A stretch of DNA of 64,000 bases from Antilocapra americana (taxonomy: Eukaryota > Chordata > Mammalia > Artiodactyla > Antilocapridae), in assembly GCA_007570785.1 (NCBI GenBank), contig ML660777.1, forward strand, positions 10,682,243 to 10,746,242. Reading direction: 5' to 3'. Within the stretch, counting starts at the first letter, position 1. Each line of letters starts with the position of its first letter. Both the position numbers and the translations under genes were made by a program. Below, piece by piece: positions 21,691 through 32,925 of this stretch. The notes beneath the pieces are model-generated. The model was not told where the DNA came from. It searched no databases and saw only the letters and a program-made list of their open reading frames with translations.

Positions 21691-23469
21691 GTGTGCTGGA
21701 TCTTGGTTGCAATCTTGGTTATTGTTCTAGGGTGTTCATTTTTTTTAAATTTTCTTTTGACAGCTCCTCCACTTTGGAAGGAGTAGATGGTTGGGGATTG
21801 GGAAGGACTGAACCCATTCTTCCACCTTTATGCCCCTATCCTATCTGCCACATGTACAGGCAGCACAGGGCGGCAGCTGAAATGCATGCAGTCAGCACCT
21901 TCTCAGATTCAGCACAAGTAGCCCCTGGTCCCCAGTGCCTTCTCTTTTGTCCCTGTCTTTACACCACAGGAGGGCATCTCTCTTTTTTTCTTCAAGCTTA
22001 AACCTATGAAAACAAACAGTTCATTAGGGATAATGTTCATCTTTGTATCTCTAGGACACATTGTCCAAATTTTGCATATTAGCAATGTTTTCTTCCTCAG
22101 CTTCACAAGTCTAATGAGACCAACTCCCTCTGTGAGTTGGTTGGCATAACTCAACTCTACTAGTTTAACATGCATGACTCAATTACATAAGAGTTAGCTA
22201 ATGAGCAATGGGGAAGAAGTTACAGGTTAAAACAAATGGCACCTAAATGAATCAAGCATCGCCTTTCAGATGCCCACCATTCAACAAAGACCTGGCAAGA
22301 CATTTTCTTCACTGGGTATGAATCATCCAGATAAAAAGGAGAAACCAGGGCCACCTACATTCAGAGCTTGTACATTATGACCTCGAGGCCCAACATCTAC
22401 CAGGAGCTTCCTAGCAAAAGGCCAGGCTCCAGAGAATAAAAAGGCTTACACATTAGCATTAAATAATTCTCTTAGAGATGCAAATTTCTAATTAGTTACT
22501 GTGGCAACTGTAGAGGCCTAGAAGTAAGCCCCTTACACAATGAACCTGAGAGTTTACTTTTTTGATTTACTCTAGGCCTGGAAGAAGCAGAGAGGAGGAA
22601 AATAAATATTGCTTTAACGGTGACAAGAGAATAAAGTACAACAAGCAAAGGGATTTCATCCTTTTGTTGGCATTCCTACAGGTCTAAGAGGCGCATTATA
22701 CTTGACACACAGTCTTGCTGCAAATAGAAGCCAAATTCTCAAAGGCTTCACAATGTTAGAAACATAATCCAAACATTAACAGACTATTTTTTAACCGACG
22801 TTGATATTCCTACTTCTTTAAAGTGAATATGGTCTGACTGCTATTTCAAAACAGCATGTTTTGATGGAGTGCTTTTGTTGTTTATTTTGTATGTTCAATT
22901 TTTGTTCCTTTAAAATTATATGCAGTTCTTCAAAACTTTTATTTGGTATGAGGAAAACAAAATCTTTATGTTTTTATGGCAAGTTGATTCTCTGCAACCT
23001 ACTTATCGGAGAGTGATCTATATCCCAACCTTGAATAATACATGAAGAGAAAAAATAAAAGTATTCACAAGAAAGTCTGTGACATCAAGGATAGAATATT
23101 AATTTTGTGGCTACATGAACTGAAAATAAAATTTGTCCCAGTAGGATTTTTAAAATTTGTTTTAGGAATAATTATTTAAATGAAAGTTCAGGAGATAAAT
23201 GCATAAATGTTCTTTTCATCTTTCCCAGGCAAAGAAGAGAAAAATTATTGTCAACAAACTTGGGTAATATTTCCTCTGTGGAATATATTACTTTCATCTA
23301 TCTTCTTTCCTAAATGTTGTAAGTCAAATTTAGAGACCTAATACTTGCTCAAAATAATTTAAATGCAGTTATTCTCCATTTTATCCTCCTACTTTCCTCA
23401 GACCATGTCAAAAACTCTCCTGAATCTTGTTGGGTGATTTTAATAAGCTTATCACATCTGTATGTATTC
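21691..23469. other. Unique intergenic DNA
   Basis: No gene is recognised. The portion at 22190-22760 is repeat-free and carries several TAAT-core, homeodomain-like motifs; it is discussed as a candidate regulatory element. Confidence 0.45.
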
Positions 23470-23860
23470 CTAACAAGTATGTTGCATATTTTTTTAAACT
23501 TTATAACACTGCATGTTATCTCTGGAAACCTGCTTTTTCATTGAACATTATCTTGCTAAGATTTATCCATAGTACCGCAATGCTGTAAGTCATTCATTTG
23601 ACTTATATAATTTACATATGACACAACAAATTTATTAACATATAATTTATTTGCTTTGTTTCTATGAATAATGCTAAATACATTTTCTACACATTTCCAG
23701 GTGTGCATGACACCTTATTAAGAGAGGAAATGCCAAGGCAAAGGATATGTGAATTTCATCTTTACAAAATAGTGGTAAACAGCTTTCCAAGTTGCCTATT
23801 GACTTGTACTCTCACCAGTGATATCTGAGATTCATATTTTACATCCTTCCCGCAATTAGG
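23470..23860 (-). mobile_element. Old L1M 3' region
   Basis: Phrases in reverse-complement order (gctttttcattgaacattat, atgaataatgctaaatacat, gttgcctattgacttgtact, ctcaccagtga) match old L1 3' sequence. Confidence 0.5.
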
Positions 23861-23934
23861 TGTCATTAGATCTTTTTTATCTTTTGTAGGAAGCAATTTT
23901 AATGTGAAGAAGTATAATGTGAATTAACTCTACT

Positions 23935-24490
23935 CCAAAGCTAAATTTGCTGCCTCTAAAATTTAAAGATGTACATCAAATACAATGCTTCTATCCTGGT
24001 GGTAGACAATATGAGGTTTAACAGTTAATCCTTTAACTTAGAGGAATAGTCCCACCATGCGCAAGACTCCTGGATCACTAAATATTATATTGTGTATCAG
24101 GTTCCTGATTCTCCACTGGATTCATCTTTTATCCTGTAGCACTTTACTGACATTTCAATGGAATTAGCTGCTTTCTTTTTTACACATCCAATTTGCAGTG
24201 TGTCATCAGTATAATGGATCAGCATTATATGGATTGTGACATTATGTGGCCTACAAAGGACTAAGGTCCCCAAAGATTATACTGCAACGGCAAGCAGAAG
24301 AATTAACATAGCCCTGGAGAAAGAGAGTGAATGTATACTGCTGTCATTGGCAGGAAAGGACTAATTTCTTTTGATTTTCCCTACCTAATAGAATAAAAAT
24401 AATACATTCAGCAGATCATAAACTGTGCTGACTTATAGCTATTAAAAATTACATCTGTAATGGCAGCTACAGTTAGGACAATTAAAAATG
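23935..24490 (-). mobile_element. ERV-L pol (reverse transcriptase) remnant
   Basis: On the minus strand near 24170-24250 an open stretch carries LIHYTDDT, matching the YxDD active-site block of ERV-L reverse transcriptase. It is preceded by a degenerate SPGL block and followed, to about 23935, by pieces such as SKLKD and TTRIEAL in the family's order. Frame breaks and stop codons (for example between the SPGL and YTDD blocks) show a dead, ancient copy. Coding was destroyed long ago. A Bov-A dimer lies next to it at its upstream side. Confidence 0.6.
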
Positions 24491-24504
24491 AAGCATTCTT
24501 CCAT

Positions 24505-24870
24505 CATTGTTGTTGTTTAGTCACTAAGTCGTGTCTGATTCTTTTGCAGCCCCACCAACTGTAGCCTACCAGGCTCCTCTGTCCATGGGATTTCCCAGGC
24601 AAGAATACTGGAGTGGGTTGCTGTGATAGTCCATGGAATTCTCCAGGTCAGAATACTGGAGTGAGTAGCCATTCCCTTCTCCAATGGATCTTCCCAATCC
24701 AGGGATCAAACCCAGGTCTCCCATATTGCAGCTGTATTCTTTACGTGCTGAGCCACCAGGGAAGCCCAAGAATACTGGAGTAGGTTAGCCTATCCCTTCT
24801 CCAGCGGATCCTCCTGACCTAGGAATCAAACCAGGGCCTCCTGCTTTGCAGGCAGATTCTTTTTCTGTCA
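24505..24870 (-). repeat. Bov-A SINE with reiterated body
   Basis: The Bov-A body motif (gaatactggagt...) recurs three times, at about 24603, 24652 and 24770, and the terminal ttcttta block follows two of them. This suggests a dimeric Bov-A2 or two overlapping insertions. Confidence 0.8.
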
Positions 24871-24889
24871 TTTGCTGTAATCTATTTAA

Positions 24890-25900
24890 GTTTTTAAGAG
24901 GACAGGGTGGTTGTAAGTGTTCCTTGAACTGTGTCTGCATCATTCCAGTCCCTGTGTCTGTGATCCTGTTGTCTCCTCTTTTCTGAGTGTTATCTCTCTC
25001 TGCCTTTCTCTTATCTGGACTCCATAATTGGATTTAGGGGCTACCCGAATACTACAAGATAATCTCCCCACATTGAGATCCTTAACTTAATCACATCTGC
25101 AAAGATGTCTTTTCCATAAAAGATAGTATTTACAGATTCCAGGGATTAGCACCTGATACTCGTCTTTGAGTGCCCACTATTCAGCCTCTGCCCTCTGGCC
25201 CCTGAAGATTCATATCCTTCCCTCATGAAAAGTACATTTATGTGATTCCCAAATCCATCAAATTCTCAACCTGTTACAGCATCATGTGTGCGTGCTCAGT
25301 CACTTCAGTCATGTCCAACTCTTTGTGACATGGAATTCTCCAGGCAAGAATACTGGAGTAGGTTGCCATTACCTCCTCCAGGGGATCTTCCAGACCCAGA
25401 GATCCAACCTGCTTCCCTTACATCTCTTGAATTGGCCGGCAGTTTCTTTACCACTGGGAAGCCCTTATTACAGCATCAACTCAAGCCAAAAATCTCTTCT
25501 AAACATCATCACCTCAAAAGTCCCAAATCTAATCATCTAAATTAGATATGGGTGAAAGCCTGCATATGATCCATGCTGGGGTAAAGCTGTGGGTGATTTA
25601 GCACAGGGACAGTGTGAATGTCAGGTGGCAGCAGCTTGAGCAGCACTGTTGGGTCCTTGAGAAGACTGCAGTCACGTGCTCCTGAGTGTCTTCCTTGGCA
25701 GTCCCTGTCATTAACAACTGTCATATCTGAGCAGAAACTCGGGCTTAAACGTCCCTGTTCCAGATTTCAAGGTGCCTTTCTTTTCCTACAAAGGCTCCAA
25801 CTTTGACATGAGACCAGCTTCCAAGCTGCCCATTGTTTTCTCTACAGCTCTACTACCCACGGTGAAAAGTGCTTTGGAAAAGAGAAAATATAGATTTAGT
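24890..25900 (-). mobile_element. MaLR LTR and internal remnant
   Basis: tgagatccttaacttaatca, ttccagggattagcac and agcctctgccctctggcccc, then agcatcaactcaagccaaaa and taaattagatatgggtgaaa, are the reverse complement of a MaLR LTR followed by internal sequence. A Bov-A copy (25285-25467) interrupts it. The outer limit past about 25560 is uncertain. Confidence 0.5.
25285..25467 (-). repeat. Bov-A SINE with 11-bp target-site duplication
   Basis: Reverse-complement Bov-A. It is flanked by the perfect direct repeat ttacagcatca at 25274-25284 and 25468-25478, which fixes the insertion limits within the MaLR remnant. Confidence 0.9.
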
Positions 25901-27104
25901 TGGGAGACATGAGAGGTGTCATGAGGCTGGGCGTGGTGTGCAGGGTAGACTTCACTGAAAAGCTGGGGTAGCCGTGGGGTGGGAGGCACAGCAATGTTCA
26001 CAGAGCAGCCAGGAAGCAGAGGAGCAGGAGCCGCTGAGAGGGAAAGGAGCCATCATTTCATTCTCCACTGTCTTCATGAGGTCTTTGAGTGGCCATTACA
26101 GGGCTTCTATAGGAAGTTTCTGATTTTAGAATGTCCGCTGGTGAATTAACATTCAGTGTTTCGCCCCTTTATAACCTGGACAAATGCCCTTCCCTGGCGC
26201 GGGGCTTCCCTGATGTGTAGCACTCTTCACTCCGCTTTGTCCTGACACCCTGCCTGGGTCCCTCTGGGTGCCCTTCCTCCTGAGTCCACTGGTCCCGACA
26301 TCTGACTGCTCTGACCGCCCTGGGATGTGATTCTCACGGTTCTCGCATTCACTGTGCTCACTTACATTTCATCTCTTGCCTCTTCTCTCAGTCCAATCAC
26401 AGCTCTGCTTTCACTCAGTCTCTGGATTTGGAAATCCACAAAATACAGAGATTCTCCCGAGCTTTTGGTTCTACTAGTCCTATGTCACAATTCAGGGCGC
26501 TAACTGCTCTATGCTATATGTGTCAGCACAGACAAAGGATGCTCTGGCAGCACAAATTAGGGCCATGATATTCCTTCAAAATTGCTCACACTAATTTCCA
26601 CAAATTGTGTTATGTGGCCATACATCTCACATCTTATACAACAACCTTATAACAGTTGCCAAAATATCATTAAGCACACAAAAATTTTCTTTGGCTTACA
26701 ACCTATACAAACTCCTAGATCAACTGAACACCTCCTCTCCAAAAATATGCTTAATATCGTTTCTATTTTTTCTGTGAGTAGAAAAATAGGATGATCTATT
26801 CTCACAGTTCTGCTGAATATTATTTGAACTTCAGGGAATTAAAATGGTAGAAAATCTTGCTGGTAGTTGATTTTTATCTTAGTAGAAGAACTGAAGTATG
26901 TTTTCCTGGAAATAGTACTCAACCTATACAGATGAAGTGTAGTTTTTACTTAGCTTTCTCATACATTTCAAAGCAATATTCAAGCAGTGTTAGGAAAACA
27001 TTTAACAAAATGTGGATAATACTGTTCTTCTCTACAGAACAAAACACATGGTAAGTTATAATATTTTGTCCTATCACAGATGTATTTTAAGTATATTGAA
27101 AACA
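25901..27104. other. Intergenic, nothing certain
   Basis: It may include further MaLR internal sequence near 25900-26100. Small ORFs (26582-26794, 26857-27054) have no domain. Confidence 0.45.
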
Positions 27105-27265
27105 TGAACATTTGAACCATTCATTTGCTCACATATCTTGTAATTAGTACCATGTCCAAAGCAATGTGCTGGACAACACAAGGGGTGTAAAGGTGCATAA
27201 GGCAAGAATTCTTGCCCTCAAGAGCTTATAATAAAGCAGACCTATATGCAAATATATGAACATAA
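27105..27265 (-). repeat. L2 3' region
   Basis: Reverse-complement L2: accatgtccaaagcaatgtg, aaggcaagaattcttgccct and caagagcttataataaagca match the tgccctcatggagcttac block in diverged form. Confidence 0.55.
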
Positions 27266-28194
27266 CATGTAAAAGTAAAAATGAAGCAAACATTTTCTAA
27301 ATATTCAATTTAGAAAGACCCCCTAAATTGGGCTTAGTAAGGCAGAGTAAACCAGGTCTTAAATATCTCCTCTTACAAAACAAAATGATATGAACAAAAA
27401 ATATGGGGGGAAGCCATAGAAAGACACCATCAGAAATCAAACTAAAGAAGGTCTTAGTGGACACCAAAATAGTGAAATAGAAGTTTCCAAAAATCTACTC
27501 TGCTAGGCTTGTTATAAGTTCATGTAACAACAAATCATACCTTTCAGAAGGGTTAGGATAAAGAGCTCTAATTTTTTTAATCTAGAAAACTCTTACTAAT
27601 AATCTGCAACTACATAAAGAGAAGAAAAGAGGAAGTATGCTACCAACAGAGAAGGTCTAGAAATTATTAATACAATACAGAATCCTCTACTCTACCACCT
27701 TGATAGCCACTCAAGAAAGAAAAAGAAAAAAATTAAACTGCAGTTTAACACTTTGGTGCATTTATACTGGGAGAGTGGAGGATTAACATTATTAACTGCT
27801 TGGGCAATAAGTAGAACAAAATAAGGGAAATGTTTCCGTCACGTGGATGCTATTAACAGGTACCAAAAAATTTTGCCTCTTCTGCATCCCTTCCTGGGGT
27901 TGGGAAGACAAAGGTGAAACCAGGAAAGTTAACAGCTGAGATCGTCTCTGTCTGTTTTCTCCCCTCTGTCACTGTTCACCAGAGTCACGTGATTTGGGAG
28001 AATGAGGCAAAGCCTGGTAAAGACTCTGTGCTCATATGGCATCTTCCTTAGACAAGAAATGTAACAAAACTGCGGATAAGAAAAAGCCAGGCCTTCCAAT
28101 CAGATGAAGTAAGAAGGAATTCAAGCAGAAGATCAGATTAAGCTATTCATATGAAAAATTGACCAGTAAAGAACGAACATAAAGACAACATCCA
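27266..28194. other. Intergenic, nothing recognised
   Basis: A-rich unique sequence with no gene. Confidence 0.5.
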
Positions 28195-28640
28195 TATACC
28201 CATCTCTTACTTCTAGTAGCAGGGAACAGAGAATAAACCAGCAGATTAATATAAAATAATTAGTGATAAGTACAGGGAGAAGCAAAACAGAGGGATGAAG
28301 AGGTGGAGGGAGGAGCTACTTTATGGAAGGTGGTCAGGGAAGGCCTCTCTGCAAAGGTGACTTTGGTACAGACGGGTCCATGCAGATACCTGGGAGAGGA
28401 GTGTTCCTGGACAGATGACACAGCAAGCGAAGAAGAAGCATGCATGTCACGTTTCCAAGAACTGTCATCAGAAGCAGAGTTGGCAAGGGGGAGAGCAGTA
28501 GAGATGGTGGGATAACTCAGGCAGTCAGTGGAGGGAGAGTGCTGGTAAAGATCAGGTAGGGCCTGGCTGGCTGAACAAGGGCCTTGTCGTTTACCCTGAG
28601 TGAGAGGGGCAGTGAAAAGCTTGCAGAGGATGATGCCAGC
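28195..28640 (-). repeat. L2 LINE segment
   Basis: ggtggtcagggaaggcctct, agatacctgggagaggag, cagatgacacagcaagcgaa and gggccttgtcgtttaccctg follow the reverse complement of the L2 3' third. It is probably the same old L2 as at 27105. Confidence 0.6.
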
Positions 28641-28727
28641 TGCTCAGTGAAGAGATGCTAAGGAGTAGGGGTGGAAGCAAGAAGACAAATTTCTGTGGGT
28701 GTTGCAAGGACCTGGGTCAGGGGTCAG

Positions 28728-28890
28728 TAAACCTTTTCCTTAAAGAGCTAGCTAGTAAATGTTTTTGGCCCTGAAGACCATACGATCTCCATGGAAACTA
28801 CTCAACTCTGTAATTGCACTGTGAAAGCAGTCAGGGTCAATATGTAAACAAATGAGCATGGCTGGATTTGTCCCTGCCACTGTCCTGGCC
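28728..28890 (+). mobile_element. hAT-type nonautonomous DNA transposon remnant
   Basis: It begins gtcagtaaaccttttcctta and continues with accatacgatctccatgga, actactcaactctgtaatt and acaaatgagcatggctgga, the order of the common hAT MITE also found at about 1456. Confidence 0.55.
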
Positions 28891-29647
28891 ATGGTATAGA
28901 TACTCCTGGTCTACCTGACAGTCTCGATCAGGAAGGTATCTAGAGAGTTGTTGAGAGGTGATTGAATCCTGGATAGTTTTTGATGTAACAATCAGTGGGA
29001 TTTGACAGTAGATTACAGTTAAGACATGAAAAAAAGAAAGAAATCAAGGATGACTGCAAGAGTTTTGTCTTATGGATGTCCAAAGAAAAGAATTATCTTG
29101 GCACAGTTACACAGGCTGTGCATTGCACAAGGCTGCACGTTAAAAAGGACCCTGATTACACTGTAGAAATACTCATTTGTGTATTTATTATTATAATTTT
29201 CTATGTAAAATGCCTTTTATAACAACATTTATATCATGATGGTTTTCTAAAAGGTGGAAATAAAAAACCTGGAGGAAGGAACTCCTTGTACTAACTCGTA
29301 CTAACACCAATTTTCTCTGTAAGTTAGTGGTGACTCTGGTCTAATTTTATAGAAATTATGATTCAATTTCATACATTTTCTTGACATAGTCTCAATCTAA
29401 GAGTCCCAATATAGAAATGTAATTTGGAGCCATATAATATAAATAGCAGTATGAGGTTGATGACCATCTCATAAATTTTGGTTGCACATGTGAAAAAATT
29501 TATCTTTAATTATCTGCATTAATATAACTTTTTCATAGAATTGCAGCTGTGCTGACATGAATCTTTGGGTCCCAGTGAATTTTAGTAGCATCAACACTAG
29601 CATTCGAAGAACACATATGCAGAAAATTAATTTGAGGTATATTTTGG
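28891..29647. other. Intergenic, nothing recognised
   Basis: Unique AT-rich sequence. A 75-codon ORF at 28995 has no domain. Confidence 0.5.
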
Positions 29648-29868
29648 TGTGCTTCCCAGGTGGCTTACTGGTAAAGAATCTACCTGCGAATGCAAGAGAC
29701 ACAGGAGGCACAGGTTCAATCCCTGGGTTGGGAGGATCCCCTGGAGGAGAAAATGACCCACTTCAGTATTCTTGCCTGGAAAGACCCATGGACAGAAGAA
29801 CCTGTTGGACTACAGTACATAGGGTTGCAGAGAGTCAGACAGAACTGGGCACAAATGCACACATATTT
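29648..29868 (+). repeat. Bov-tA SINE
   Basis: The head gcttcccaggtggcttactg, a B-box-like region (caggttcaatccctgggttg) and the body (cttcagtattcttgcctgga) end in an A/T-rich tail. It is close to full length. Confidence 0.88.
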
Positions 29869-30169
29869 TAATATACCTTGATTAATTAGATTTTATACAA
29901 AATCTAATGTTAGATTTCATATAAAATATAGATTAATGAAAGAGAAATATAGTCTTTATTGGTTTTTAAAATTCAAGACATACATGCATGCAAAAATATG
30001 TCAGTTGTTAAATTAACTTTCCTAAAGAGTTCATCAACCCTTTAGCATGCCAACTATCTTAGTGGTTACAGTGTCTTTCTTCATATAATTTTAAATACAC
30101 CCATTTACTACAATGAAAGAATAGGGTTCATTCTCCTTACTAGGGCACCCTGAAAGTGTTGATACGTTC
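29869..30169. other. Intergenic AT-rich sequence
   Basis: It contains a small perfect hairpin (arms attagatttt, 29885-29894 and 29899-29908, loop atac). No gene is seen. Confidence 0.5.
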
Positions 30170-30607
30170 ATTAAATATGAGTATATTACTCCAAGTAGTC
30201 ACATACCTAACATGACTAGTCACTAGAAAAAGGCATATTAAAACCAAAATTGGGATACCACTTCACACCCACTAGGATGACTGTCATCAAAAAACAATGA
30301 AGTTGTAGAGCAATTATCCTTCAATAAAACAATAAAGTAAAAAATAAATAAAAAGAAAAAAGATAGTAAAATAGTATACAACCAAAAAAAAAAAAAAACC
30401 CACAATGAAGCAAACAAACGAAACAGAGAATAACTTGTGTTGGCAAAGACGTGAAGTATTTGAAACCCTTGTTACTTGCTGGTGGGAATGTACTGTGGTG
30501 CAGACACTGTGGAAAACAAAACTGTGGTTTCTCCTCAAATTAAACATAGAATTACCATATGATCCAGCAATTCTTTTCTGGATATATACCCCTCCCAAAA
30601 TCGCAAG

Positions 30608-31090
30608 GCCGAGGGCTTCTGTAGTGGCTCAGGGGTAAAGAATCCACCTGCCAGTGAAGGAGACAGGGGTTCAGCTCCTGATCCGGGAAGATCCCCCATG
30701 CCTTGGAGCTACTGAGCCCAAGCACCACAACTTCTGAGCCTGTGCTCTGGAGCCTGGGAGCCTCAGTTACTGAGCCCATGAGACTTAGAGCCCATGCTCA
30801 GCAACAAGAGAAGCCACCACAAAGAGAAGCCCATGCGTTGCAACTGCAGAGTAGCCTCCGTTTGCCACGAGAGAAAAGCCCACCCAGCAATGAACACCCA
30901 GCACAGTCCAGTTCAGTCTCTCAGTCATGTCCGACTCTTTGCGACCCCATGGACTGGAGCAGCCAGACTTTCCTGTCCATCACCAACTCCCGGAGCTTGC
31001 TCAAACTCATGTCCATTGAGTCAGTGATGCCATCCAACCATCTCAGCCCTCCAGCACAGTCTCCCTTAAAAAAAATTACTTTAAAAAATG
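30608..31090 (+). repeat. CHR-type SINE inside L1
   Basis: gcttctgtagtggctcaggg, ggttcagctcctgatccggg and gaagccaccacaaagagaag identify a CHR SINE. Its downstream part resumes after a BovB fragment and ends in the A-rich sequence at about 31068-31090. Confidence 0.7.
30903..31050 (-). mobile_element. BovB 3' fragment inside the CHR SINE
   Basis: It begins ccagttcagtctctcagtca and ends near gccatccaaccatctcag, about 145 bp of reverse-complement BovB 3' end. This is the innermost of three nested elements. Confidence 0.85.
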
Positions 31091-31611
31091 GAAAGCAGAG
31101 ATTTGAAGAGAGATTCATATCCCTATGTTCACAGCAACACTATTCACAGCAGCCAAAATGTAGAGGACACTCAGGTGCCTAACAAAGGATACATGGATAA
31201 ATAGCACTTCGTATATACATACAGTGAAATACTTGGCAGCTTTAAAAAGAAAAGAAACCAGACATCTGCTACAACATGAAAGAACCATAAGAATAGTATA
31301 CTAAGTAAAATAAGCTGGTGATGAAGGGGCAGAAGTTGTATGATTTCACTTATATAAGGTAGCTAAGGTAGTCAAATTCACAGAGACAGAAAGTAGAATG
31401 ATGGTTGCCAGAGGTGGAGAGGAGGGGTCAATGGGGAGTCAGTAGGGAGTCAGTGTTTAATGGAGACAGAGCTAGTGTTTAATGGAGACAGAGTTTCAGT
31501 TAGGGAAGATGAGAAAGAAAAAAGCTATATTAGAAGATACAGTGTTTCTCTTAATAGAAAACTGTAGGAGAGAAAAATAGTGGAACTAAGTCATGGGAAA
31601 TGTTCAGGGTT

Positions 31612-31632
31612 AAAAAAAAAAAAAAAAAAAAG
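31612..31632. repeat. Poly(A) tract
   Basis: A run of about 20 A. It may be the tail of the L1 upstream. Confidence 0.8.
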
Positions 31633-32647
31633 ATTGAGAGCCTCTAATTATGAGGTGGGCCAAAAGGCAGGTTTCTGTCCATGAGTGGAGTTAAACATAA
31701 TGATTTCTTCCATCTCCCCTCCTGGTCCAGAATGGATGTTAAGCAACTGCAGGAGAGAAGAAAAGGCAATTTCGTCCTTCCGGCAACACCACCAGTTCAA
31801 CCACAGCTGTAGAAAGTGACTGGGAAGAAAAATCACTTCCAATCAATGTTCCTATGTAACATTCACTTTAAGAACAATAAAAGTTAAACTGAGCCAGTAA
31901 AACACTGTGTGGAAACAAAAGAGGGGAACTGGGCCTCTATAAAATACTAATGTCCATTTGTGCTGGGCAGGTTGGATTTGTCAAAGGCTGTTGCCTCAGA
32001 AAGCAATTTGAACAAACTAACCTGAGATGTCTTTTCTCACTTTGTGATGTGTAACTGCTGTTACCTCCTGAATTCCACATGGTTGCCAGCCTTTGCCCTT
32101 CTTTAGTGCCCTCCCCCAGAGCAAAGACCCCGTATTTCACCAGGTTGGATGGCCCCATTGGTGTGGCCCTAACAATGGAAGTTCGTTTTACCTCCATAAA
32201 AGGGTTTAATGATTAAAAGACCACACCATAGCACTCAACCACAAAACTTCCATGAAGCCCCTCTGATTCAAAGTGTTCTTTTGGCAAGCTCAGGAGAGGT
32301 TCTCACTCTACTAGGCTGCAGAAACATCTGCATTTTTATCCATTACCTTCTACGCAGTGCACATAGTTAATAAGTAATTAATAAAACACCCTTCCCTGGG
32401 GTGACACACAATAATGCCTGGTCTCCCACCAACCTCGCTCTGGCTCCAATAAAGCAGGGCTGGCTTTAGATCCTTGTTTCCTCATTCAGAGCTGGTAATA
32501 AAACTGGTCACAGGCTTATCTAGCCAGCTTACATCTTAATCTTTTTTTTTTTTTTCTTTCTCTCTTCTTCCGTCTCCTTGGGGGAAAGCCCTAAGAAGAA
32601 GGGGTGGACGGTGAGGTGGAGGGAAAAAAACCCCATACAACAACTAC
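31633..32647. other. Unique intergenic DNA
   Basis: No repeat was recognised. Minus-strand ORFs of 64 and 86 codons (31648-31842 and 31937-32197) have no domain. The segment at 32330-32540 has paired TAAT motifs (taataagtaattaataaa) and could be regulatory. Confidence 0.4.
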
Positions 32648-32925
32648 AGACCTCTTTTTTTTTCTTTTATTGAAGTATAGTTACTATTCAATATTACACA
32701 GGTTATAGTTATACATTATAGTGATTCACAATTTTTAGAGGTTATACTCCATTTGCAGTTATCATAAAATATTGGCTCTATTTTCCATGTTGTACAATAT
32801 ATCCTTGTAGTCTATTTTATACCTAATAGCTTATACCTCTTCAATCCCTACCCCTATGCTGTCCCTCTTCCTTTCCCTCTCCTCACTGGTAACCACTAGT
32901 TTGTTCTCTATAGATCTTCTCTCCC
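32648..32925 (-). mobile_element. L1 3' end (ruminant type)
   Basis: Reverse-complement L1 3' UTR: cttttattgaagtatagtta, ttccatgttgtacaatatat, and ggtaaccactagtttgttct. Confidence 0.75.

Larger units (their letters stand above)
30170..31600 (+). mobile_element. L1 3' region, host of nested insertions
   Basis: Collinear L1 pieces: before the insertion, ttacttgctggtgggaatgt and accatatgatccagcaattc; after it, cagcaacactattcacagca and gatttcacttatataaggta. The gap between them is a CHR SINE that itself carries a BovB piece. A further A-rich insertion-like tract lies at 30306-30400. Confidence 0.75.
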
